Assembly: GCA_950022655.1 (NCBI GenBank)
Contig: OX465579.1
Span: forward strand, 137,525,118 to 137,589,117
DNA: 64,000 nt
Source of the DNA: Alentia gelatinosa
Lineage: Eukaryota > Annelida > Polychaeta > Phyllodocida > Polynoidae
Direction: 5' to 3'
Position numbers and translations under genes: made by a program. A model generated the notes under the pieces. The model was not told the DNA's origin, made no database searches, and saw only the letters and a program-made list of their open reading frames with translations. Shown here piece after piece: positions 22,901-31,780 of this stretch (the first letter of the stretch is position 1; every line of letters begins with the position of its first letter).

Positions 22901-25900
22901 TGCATTTATACTTTTTGGCATAGAAAAGATCCACCATATTTCCAAAATCAGATTCGTAGGAACAAAAGGTAATACTTAAACATGCTGATTATATCCATGG
23001 AATAATTTCGGTCACCAGTATAACATGCTCGAATCATGTAATAGAGTCATTTGTGCTAGGTTCTTTTTCTCGTCTTTTTCATTTTTCAGTTAATGTAAAT
23101 AACTGAAGACAGGTCATGCCTTTCATCATACGATCGAGATAGGAAGTCCTGAAGAGCAGGTCAATGCAAAGTTTTGAATTCATGATATGGTATATAGATA
23201 AAGATTTACCCTTTTATAATATGCTATGGTACTATCGATGGTGGTTATCTATATTACAGTATGATTTCTCATGAATATATGATTTGATTCATATGCAAAG
23301 ATTAGTAAATCCCCAGCGATGGAGGTTACATGTAGATTCAGATATGCATATGTAGAGAGCTAAAGTCCAAGGATACATTTATAAACGACAGCCATGCTCT
23401 TTGTAGAAAAAAGACCAGGAGCACGTGACACTCACCTGAGTTGTGATTGGACGACAGACGGGAGTAGGTCGGTGGGACGCTTACTAGCGCCGGAAGTGTG
23501 TTCTGCACATGCTCAGCAGAAGACGGACAGGTGACGCCACCTGTGGCAGGGTCGCGAGTCGGGTAGGCCACGTAGTAATGCTGGTTCCCCATGACGCGTG
23601 TGTTGGGACCGAGTCTTTCCTGAATCTCGGCGAGATGTGCTCGCTCCTCCAGTACGCGCCTGGACAAGTTAAACAGCTTTAAAAAGTCTCTAATATGAAG
23701 CAGATACTGCATGAAAAGCCCTATGTTCATGTAACGATGCCCCTTTTTGAAATATATTCATAGATAACAGAACAAAAATATAATACAGAAATTGTGCTAT
23801 CATAGAGATAATTAATCCTGTCCATCCAATCCTCCTTTCCAAATTTGAATAGGATAGACTATCTTATGCATTATAACTATGGTTTACGTATTCTATCATG
23901 CATCACGAGCATACAAAGTCCCCATTGAAAATGTACGGGGACTCGGTAAACGCCTAAACATTAATAAACACTGTCAGATAACATAACTATTATATACGGA
24001 TTTGAAATCCATTCCATACCGAATCTATTGTACATACGTAAAAGAACACTCTAAAATCGGATTTCTAGTTAAATTGTTTGTATATATATATATGCAAAGC
24101 TATGCGTATCGTTGGAGAGCACAACAGATTGTCCCAAATGATATAACCTACAATTCATGGTGTTGCCTTATTCAAAATGATGGATAATGGATGCAATAAA
24201 TGATGATTTTGTGCACGGACGGCTCTGTAAATAACTCAAGGTTAGCTTCGTAATACACTCGCTAACCCTTATGTATCATTATATGTCAACCTCGCCTGTC
24301 TACAAAACCATCGATTTGTGTTTATCTATTTCCACACATGCCATCCACTAGTATTGAATGAAAACCAAAGTAATATAATTTTTTACATGTTTACTAGTAT
24401 TATTAGATGTCTTCATGGCACCTCCGAGCGTACATCACGCGAGCTGAGGGTGCTAATAATGTGAAAGTACCATCACCCAATTGCCAATTGTTTACATATT
24501 TGCCTTCATTGGTCAATGATCGAACTGACCTTCCAGCGAAGCCAAACGAATGATTTCGGAATAGTACTCCAGTTGGCAGCACTGTAGGCATTAACCATCT
24601 CTTTGGAGTCTTTGGTAGGTATGCATAGTTTTAAAAGAAATCTCTATCTAGCTACCCACCAATAAACATAACGTAATATTGCTATTGCTCAAGTAGATAG
24701 ATTCATACAGGTTAATCTAGAACATTCTGACAACTCATGACAATATGAGCTGGTAAAGCATTTAGATCAAGTTGGTGCATACCTGTTGGTTTCTTTCAGG
24801 AGCGATGGCAACCGGAAAATGTCGTAAATCCAGCCAACAAAGAAAAGGCCTAATGTGAAGAGATACAAAAAACCATATCCAGGACGTCGCAGGTAAAAGT
24901 GATGTAGTCCCAAGAAACCAAACGGCCACAGGAAGCGGTATGCGTCATCGAGGTAACGCAACCTGGAATGCATCATAAATACATTATCATATGTATATAA
25001 TAGCTTCTCTGTTGTAAGAATTTTAAGTGGTATTCAGCGATATGCTGCATGGCACCACAAAACCAAATAATGCTCCATATAATGATGTACCTTTTTGGGT
25101 TATTCTTTGAGTAAACTAGAAACGTCAACCATAAATCCTCCATTCAAATATCACCTAATTCATATGATTATCATACTTTGTGGGATGACTGCACAGTCAC
25201 TATTCAAAACGTATAGGGAGTGTGTATCACTCCGTTTTTTATCAACATTGATCAACATTTATACCATGGAGGTGAATAGCAAATACAATATAGACTGGTT
25301 TTTACACGTGTTGATGTAGCCTCCTCATAGTTAACTCTTTGCAAAATACTCGCTATCGCTCGGATATTACTCCGCATCAACTACTCAGAGGATGGACCTA
25401 TTGGTATAAAACAGCCATTATTGTGTATATTCCCCTGGGGGTTAATGCAAACTGAGAGGTGCGGTTAAGTAGGCCTTCACAACTACATGTGAAAAATCAT
25501 GCAAATCACATAGTGGGTAATTGGTACGAACTTGTGAGATATAATGGCTTGAGGCAGCTGTCGGACTAAGCGCGGCAACGCAGCAAGAGACATCTACCGG
25601 ACGTTTTTATGAACCGTCACTGTCGTGACGTGTATATCACGTGACAGGCTTCTCAAGTTTTTCAAAGACTCAACACGTTTCTTTACCTCCCACCAACCCC
25701 ACATGTTTTGGGTGTTACCTTTTATGAATTTTACTGTTTGACAAATTTCCGTATACCTTCGTATACCGTATACCATGTATACTACATATTTGTCTTTTTC
25801 AACGTGAAAAATAAAAATTTTCGTCCACAGCTTGGCCTCGTATCAGTCATTATATAGAACAACCTGACCATGCTGAACATACTACGAAACCAGATCTGTG

Positions 25901-28699
25901 GTTTGACAATTGCGACGGGACGAGTCATTTGGCTGAGTTCCGTGAATAATTTCAAGACACATCGAGTTTTGTAGCATATACAAGCATGGTGTGTTGTTGT
26001 TTATTTATTATGTACCCGAAATTAACAATATTTGAATATAAACCCGAACGGTCTTAAAATTGGAAAGGTATTCTTAGATGTATTGAACAGAACCTTCACC
26101 ATTCCCATCGTAACAACAGTCCACTATAGTACAGTACCTATCTTCCAAACTGGATGGCAATCGTGACTGTGGACGTTTTCCCGTAAACACATTTCTAAAC
26201 ATTTACATAATCTGTATTACTCCTAAAACGTGAACTACTAATTGAGTTCTACTGTGTTGCAGAGATATGTGAAGGGCTTAGTCTAATTCAAAGATTATAG
26301 TACTATTAATAAGAAAGAACATTGTGAACTGTCGCAGATAAGGTGTAATAATTGCATAATCTCTATTTCATTCCCTGATCTTTCTCCTATGATAGTCCTC
26401 TACTCCTCATCATGGTAACGACTTTCAGATCCACCCAAAAAGAAGCGCAACTTCTTTGATAGAGTACTTGCCTCTGTGATACTTGATATTGTAAGGAATG
26501 TGAACTGGATCTTGTATCACAACTGCCCCACCATATTGCTTCAGGATATATACAGAATTTACTGAATTATCATGATAAAAGTGTGGATACCATGATATAT
26601 TATGTACCTAAATACTAGGAACAAATGGTACGTTCATCATTGATGAATGAGCGTGGATTTTTTTAAACAATTAAAGTGTTTGGCTTATATTCAGTCTATG
26701 GATCATTTTCTGTAACCCACTGGTTAACTTGTCATTTCTTACACATGGGTTATTTAGTCCCGATCGAAAAGGTATTGGGCCACAGTAAACCACTACCTGT
26801 CGTTTGTTAGTGGCCGTAAACCACACCCAATTCGAATTTCAAGGAATGTAAATTATTGTTAATGACTATAGGAAATAAATACAATAATCGACGATTTTCC
26901 TATAGTCGGCTCTCTTAACAACTCGTAAACAACCATAATACAATCGATATCGCTCATGTATTACTACGCGTTCACCTCCCTTTGTTTACGGCCGCCCGTT
27001 GAAAAAAAATCTTCTATTATTGTCTATTTCTACAACTGAATTTCTAAGAGTCAAATGTGACAAGCACAAGTGGGTCAATGGGATATTTCGGCCTTATATT
27101 GATTGGTAATGATCAGCTCTGCATGCCTGTAAGGTACTGAGACACAGGCCCTCTGCTTCTTTCCAAACTTCTCTGTGTTAGTACGTAGATGGTGATGGTC
27201 TTTTTTGCAGCTAGCTCAAAGTCTATATGCTTATGATAAAATCTCAAACATCTCACCCGTCGTCACCTTCTTTCCGGACGTGCTGGGCTCTCCTGAACAC
27301 TACACTCATGGTGAACCAGTCGCATATCCACCCGATGCCAACGAGCCCCAAGGAGAAGGTGTAAACAATGCCGACGAAGAAGCGCCCCATGTAGTAGTGA
27401 TGTGCTCCGAGCAGCCCGAAGACGGACAGGCCGAGCACGTACGAGTCGACGAGGGAGCGATGCTCCTCGCCGCCCGGCAGTTGCTCGGGGTCCACCCCGG
27501 GAGGCGGTTGAGTCTGAACCCGGAGCCTGTTGTTGGCTTCGTCGACAAGAGAATGCATGCGACAGGCGTCGAAGAGCCAGCCAGCCCCAGCAAGTCCCAG
27601 TGTGAATGTATAGGCCACCGCCCACGGCCACCGCCCCAGGTAGTAGTGGTGGAAGCCTGAAAATGACAACGTTTGGATATATGTGCACAATCCTGTAAAG
27701 ATGGCTGGATCAGGGGGCATTGTTTGTTATCAGATTCTATCATAAAGGACGGATGAGTGAGCCTGCCACCTGGTGGATTGCTTGGTGTCAGTGGCAAAGT
27801 CATGGAACTTACACATTACCTTGGTTCTGACCCATTACACTTTCAGAGTATCGGTCTCTCATACCCAACACTCAAGTATTTCCCTTACACTCTTTCTATT
27901 TTTAGACACTGACATCTTTCCAGTTTGTATCAAAGACTAGGTTGGACATATCTCCAGTCAGTCAGGATTCAGTCAAAGACTTGGCTTGAGCACAACATGT
28001 GAGGCTGTAAAAGTTCAGGATCCTCACCTACAGGAGTGCACAGCATGCTTTGCTAACAGTGGACTAAATTACAGTGACATTTCATTCAGAAGACCCTGAA
28101 AATCAATTGATAACTGTTACTCCCCATATTGGCATCATACTTGTGAATTGTGAATTCTTCAGGATATTAGATACAACCTAAACTAAACAGCTCCTGGATT
28201 CATTATCTATATCCCCAACTAACGTTTTATCCACACAACATCCATTGCAATATTTAATGGAGGAAACACCCTTGTTATAATTGAACACTATCTTACCGAA
28301 GAGCCCGAGTGGCATCCACAGGATGTAGGCGTCAATAACGTTTTTTTTTCTTCGTACACCACTCGTCCCCTCCTCCGCCCGTCGCTTGTTCAACAGCTCC
28401 ACCAGAAGAGGCAGGCGGAAGAGGTCCAAGAACCAGCCGATACCGAGCAACCCGGCCGTGAACAGGTAGAGCATTCCGAACTCAGGCCGCCCCAGGTAGA
28501 AGTGGTGCCCGCCGAAGATGCCGAACGGGGGTATTGCCAACAGATAGGAGTACAACAGAGACTTCTTCTTGCGAGGTCTTCTCCTTCTGCTTCCATGATG
28601 CAGACCGGACATGTGAGGCGAGTAGACTTCCGGCGGCGTCGGAGAGAACCGAATATCGTTGGTGTTCAAGGGTGGAGACGTAGGGTCGGAATTCCCCAT
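19778..28699 (-). CDS. four-TM2-domain membrane protein, five exons, 458 residues
   Basis: Exons on the - strand, in order: 28699-28297, 27656-27257, 24962-24783, 23659-23436 and 19947-19778 (TGA). All introns are GT-AG and the phases match (1, 2, 2, 1); the coding length is 1377 bases. The start ATG gives MGNSDPTSPP. A basic stretch (SRRRRPRKKK, 37-46) precedes four TM2 domains (Pfam TM2 type) at about 47-101, 117-170, 199-255 and 269-325. Each has the pattern G-x-x-G-x-H-H-(F/Y)-Y-L/M, then G/A-x-x-Y-x-F, then GW-x-x-D, giving eight predicted membrane segments. The tail has a charged segment (327-345) and PPTY motifs at 390-393 and 408-411. An acidic run follows (SEEEEEEG, 424-431), then PSVPPRP (436-442). 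Characterised animal TM2 proteins (TM2D1-3) carry one domain and a signal peptide; this one has neither pattern, so function is unknown. PPTY suggests binding to WW-domain ubiquitin ligases (inference). Confidence 0.9.
20284..20927 (+). mobile_element. composite inverted-repeat element, copy 1 (in the last TM2-gene intron)
   Basis: An outer block (20284-20361: 'agaacgtcctgacc', 'cttgtacaagcatggttgga') abuts a body with its own inverted ends: 'tatttactatataccc' at 20362 and 'gggtatatagtaaa' ending at 20926. Inside, a roughly 95-base segment ('catgctaatttctatggga' ... 'ggtgtctatggga') occurs twice, about 190 bases apart. The same outer block plus body ends occur inverted at 40677-41022. No protein frame is seen. 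Confidence 0.7.
22721..22740. repeat. poly-C tract (20 bases)
   Basis: Twenty consecutive C within the TM2-gene intron between exons 4 and 5. Confidence 0.95.
23436..23659 (-). CDS. four-TM2 gene exon 4 (cytosolic-type tail)
   Basis: 224 bases between acceptor CTTGTCCAG and donor AACTCAG|GTGAGT, phase 2 to phase 1. Encodes a charged segment (RVLEERAHLAEIQERLG), MGNQHYYVAYP and the first PPTY motif (SVPPTYSRLSS). No membrane segment is predicted. Confidence 0.88.
24783..24962 (-). CDS. four-TM2 gene exon 3 (domain 4 complete)
   Basis: 180 bases, phase 2 at both ends, between acceptor CATTCCAG and donor AACAG|GTATGC. Encodes one whole TM2 domain, RYLDDAYRFLWPFGF through GLHHFYLRRPG to GWIYDIFRLPSL. 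Domain 4 has R where the others have G in 'YLGR'. Being symmetric, this exon could be skipped or duplicated without shifting the frame. Confidence 0.92.
25317..25395. mobile_element. fold-back element with the AGTAATATCC/GAGCG core, small copy
   Basis: 'cctcatagttaactcttt' ... 'ctatcgctcggatattact' ... 'catcaactactcagagg' forms a stem-loop. Its core (reverse complement AGTAATATCCGAGCG) is shared with 42384, 52800 and 63699. It lies in the TM2-gene intron between exons 2 and 3. Confidence 0.55.
25850..26012 (+). mobile_element. diverged copy of the composite element's outer palindrome
   Basis: Starts 'tatagaacaacctgaccatg', ends '..gcatatacaagcatggtg' followed by 'ttatttattatgtacccgaa', the same order as at 20284 and in the complement of 40677-41022. 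The body after it is not recognisable. Confidence 0.55.
26614..27240 (+). repeat. dispersed repeat family R, copy split by an insertion
   Basis: 26614-26755 ('ctaggaacaaatgg', 'ttttctgtaacccactgg') and about 27060-27240 ('ggtaatgatcagctctgcatg', 'agctcaaagtctatatg') are collinear with the uninterrupted copies at 49990-50335 and 54596-54915. The intervening 26790-27000 is flanked by 'agtggccgtaaacc' and inverted 'gtttacggccgcc', so it looks like a nested insertion. The right end stops about 15 bases from the donor of TM2 exon 2. Confidence 0.6.
27257..27656 (-). CDS. four-TM2 gene exon 2 (rest of domain 2, domain 3)
   Basis: 400 bases between acceptor TTTTCAG and donor GACGG|GTGAGA. Encodes FHHYYLGRWPW (136-146) and the GAGWLFDACR end of domain 2. 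A proline-rich loop (QTQPPPGVDPEQ) and all of domain 3 follow, with GAHHYYMGR (218-226) and GIGWICDWF (242-250). The exon is GC-rich, which produces long false frames on both strands. Confidence 0.9.
28297..28699 (-). CDS. four-TM2 gene exon 1 (start codon, TM2 domain 1, half of domain 2)
   Basis: 403 bases from ATG to donor CTTCG|GTAAGA, ending in phase 1. Encodes residues 1-134, including GGHHFYLGRPEFG (63-75) and GIGWFLDLFR (86-95). It then starts domain 2 up to WMPLGLF. The intron therefore cuts domain 2 just before its HHYYLGR motif. No earlier ATG in frame is preferable. Confidence 0.9.
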
Positions 28700-29344
28700 C
28701 TTTTAAATCTTCGGTTTCGCCGCAGAAGCGATGAACACAGCGTTGTGAAGATATGTTACCGTTGTGATGGTCGTATGTGTGAATATACTCTCACGTAACT
28801 GCAAAAAAAAGTTAATTCCACTGACGCACCAGTGGCTGTAGGATATACATGGACGACTGCAAAACAACCTCTATAGAATCCTTTGTCACCCGTAATGTAT
28901 ACACATGTCCATGTAAATCAAAGACTCTTTATCCCTCCAGAACGGTATAGATACTAACTAGTGTGTTCTGTCTCGCAGAGACCTATCCGTTTATGGGACC
29001 TTCCCATACGAAATTCTGTCTATAGGATTAATCCAGACCGTCATTCCGCCAGGTGGAAATCTCTGGTTCCCTCTCAACATTGGAAAGAAAAGTTCTGCCA
29101 ACACCTCACGTCTTATGACGAGTGTTCTTCCTTTGTAGAATGGTAAAAGGTAGAATGGCAATGAGCTCCTATCAGCAGAACGAGGTCAGACTGATAAACC
29201 ACCATCTGGTCAAGTGTCTGACATCCGATCGGGCCCTCTCATTGGCTAAGCTCGCGTGGTCTCATTGATATCATCATGTTCCATATAGAGCACCAACAGT
29301 ATAAGGGTAAGGGGTTAGAAACCTATACATCGTTGAGGTTCAGT

Positions 29345-29585
29345 AATATTATGAAACGTCCTTACTATGAATGAAACGATTCCTGTTCAAGGTCAGTCGG
29401 CAATTTCCGACTGCCTCACGCCATAGACAGAAGCGTTTTGTCTACAGTTAGGATCTTTGTTTATCATCATATACCTTAAATCAATGAAAAAACGCTATTT
29501 TAATGACTCATTAAGTCACACTCACAGCATTATTGTTACTGCACCCCTAGCAGCGGGCAGTATTTAATGGACATTCGCACACAGG
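29345..29585 (+). repeat. dispersed repeat, copy 1 of a direct pair
   Basis: Shares with 30826-31052, in order, 'gaaacg-tcctgttc-aggtcagtcg', 'ctgcctcacgccata', 'aaaacgc-attttaatgac' and 'actgcacccctagcag'. The spacing is about 1.5 kb and the orientation is the same. Confidence 0.65.
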
Positions 29586-29706
29586 TACAAACAAATTTCA
29601 AATGATAGCGTTCACAGATCCCGTCAGATCACGAAATGCACACAGGAGAAATAAATGTTACCTACACTATAATAGTAATAAGAGAAAAGGACCTAACTAT
29701 GGTCGA

Positions 29707-29835
29707 ACTATGTCTTGGTTCTCGGTCACCTATCACGGACATTCGCCCCGATGCTGCAGGTGATAGGTGACCGAAAACCAAGCGGCATCAGGGCGAATGT
29801 CTGTGAAAGGTGACCGAGGAGAACCAAGACATAGT
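29707..29835. mobile_element. fold-back element
   Basis: 'actatgtcttggttctcggt' at the left is matched by inverted 'gaggagaaccaagacatagt' at the right, with 'ggacattcgcccc'/'gggcgaatgtc' inside: arms of about 43 bases. It sits between the two 29345/30826 repeats, and its right flank again resembles them. Confidence 0.7.
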
Positions 29836-30317
29836 TCTGCCCACAGTCAGGTTGTTTTCTTATTATCACATGCCTTTAAAATTCGATCAAAAAATGCCAT
29901 TTATGAAGTTGTTGAGTCACAACCCCTCCATGTTGACACTGTCTGCTACTGTGATCAGCCACATTCTGCTGCTTCGACCCAAACACTATGCCGAACTGAT
30001 GTTTGGTCACTAGTCAGTAAGTGTAAGGCTGAGGAGAGTGAAAGTCAATATATTTTTGTGCATGTGCAACGGGCACATCTGGCGTGTCTGTGCATTGCCA
30101 GTTGCAGACATAGGCAAGTGACACATTGTTAGGCCACTAAAAAAAAAACTTGTTTCTCATCACCGCGCGCATCTGTAAAAAACGATTTTAGAAGATTTTT
30201 TTTGTGGGGGGGGGTTAAAATAAGATGAACCTCGATAGAAATTATGAAAAGTATGTGTATTTGGTATCAAATTAAAGCTCCTCCAGGGATGCTTTCAATG
30301 TATAAGCAGTATAAATC

Positions 30318-30402
30318 TGAAAACCCCGCGTACGCAGACACCCTGCATAAGTGGACATTTTGGCCCGGAACAGAGGGTGACCGCTTACGCAGGGTTTTAC
30401 TG
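30318..30402 (+). mobile_element. partial copy of the pogo-like miniature element
   Basis: 'tgaaaaccccgcg' ... 'ttttggcccggaacagaggg' ... 'agggttttactgta' matches the right half of 60000-60229. The left terminus is missing. Confidence 0.7.
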
Positions 30403-30825
30403 TATGGCTAAAGCCCATTTTATGACACTTTTAATCCATGTTTGATACAGAAAAAAAAGCGCCCTCATCATATTTTTCATAGCTTGGTGATGAGAAACAA
30501 GTTGGTTTTTTTAGTGGCTTTACTATCGATTGATTTCGAATATTTGAGCTATTTAAACTGTTGTACGTGCAAGCCCTATGTTAGATACCTCAATATTTGG
30601 TCATTACGCACTTGCAATTGTTACGGGCCGCATGTATCGCGAGTTTCAACTCGTGAGGCCACGTTGTTCGCCATGTTGACATAGGTCGCGATGACGTTGA
30701 TCTCACAGATCTCGTGCATAGCATGTTAAATTATGTTTAGTAAGATGAAGTGCACCATAGTGGGCTGTAGCTGGTGAATATGACACCCCCGTGAGAGAGT
30801 GGTATTTGACTGACATTCGCACTCA

Positions 30826-31052
30826 GGTATGTAATAATATTAGGAAACGTCCTTACTGTAGACGAAACGGTTCCTGTTCGAGGTCAGTCGTCGATTTCAT
30901 ACTGCCTGACGCCATACGTTTGCCTATTATCATATACCTTTAATTGGTGAAAAAAACGCCATTTTAATGACATACAAAGTCGCAGTCACAGCGGGCACGA
31001 ACATTATTATTACTGCACCCCTAGCAGTGAGCAGTATTTAATAGACATTCGG
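30826..31052 (+). repeat. dispersed repeat, copy 2 of a direct pair
   Basis: See 29345-29585. This copy reads 'gaaacggttcctgttcgagg' and ends 'gagcagtatttaatagac', directly next to the fold-back element at 31057. Confidence 0.65.
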
Positions 31053-31056
31053 ACAT

Positions 31057-31216
31057 AGGTATATAATAATATATAGAAACAGGATTCCTGTGGAGTAAGT
31101 TTCCGGATTACGATCTCGTTTCGCCGGAGGTTACACTGTCCATGCTCCGGGGAAACGAGTGAGTTATCCGGAAACTTACGGACACAGGCATCCTGTTTCT
31201 TTATTACTATATACCT
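31057..31216. mobile_element. fold-back miniature element, nearly perfect arms
   Basis: The left end 'aggtatataataatatatag' with 'aacaggattcctgtggagta' pairs with the right end 'ctttattactatatacct' preceded by 'acacaggcatcctgttt'. The arms span most of its 160 bases, with the loop near 31130. The frame on the - strand at this place is an artefact of the element. Confidence 0.75.
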
Positions 31217-31652
31217 AGAAATCACAAAGATATTTACCGTATTTTAGCCATAGGAGCTATTTTAAATCCGATTTGGGCACGCAACGGTCATGGCGTAACG
31301 TCGGTTTCTACCCAACCTTCAAATAGCCTCTGTAGTACTGTCATCTCATACCAGATGGCGTTTTCATACTTCAAAGCACTCTCCCAGCAGCTCTTTCGAG
31401 GCCCTTGTGCTTAGTAATCTCTGCACCAACCAAAAGACGTAGTGGAAGTCGGCCACGCTAACCCAAGTCCCGATAGCGGCGTTATTATGATCACTCCTCT
31501 TCGATACACATAGATAACGACCATGTTAAATTGATATAACAATGGCGTTTCGGGTTGGAACAAAAAGCATGTTGGTGCAGAGATACAAGCAGCACAGGAG
31601 GTAGGGCTCAGAATCTATGTTTGGAGAGTGGTTTCAAAGTATGACGTCAGCA

Positions 31653-31780
31653 TTTTTTTTTATTTTTTTTTTTTTTTTATTCTTTTATTTAGACTGGTTG
31701 CTTTATAGGTTCTGAGACCTGTCTTCCTTCAGGCCAGTTTTACATCAGCTCAAAGCTTATTTCAGCCGAGGCAGTTAACT
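31653..31780 (-). mobile_element. possible poly-A-tailed retroelement 3' end
   Basis: A run of nearly all T (31653-31680) is followed by 'attcttttatttag'. On the - strand this is an AATAAAAG signal followed by a poly-A tail. The length of the body is not determined. Confidence 0.4.

Noticed and set aside
27205..27803. Long frames on both strands overlapping 27257-27656
   Set aside because: Shadows of GC-rich exon 2 of the four-TM2 gene; only one - strand frame carries TM2 motifs and joins neighbouring exons.
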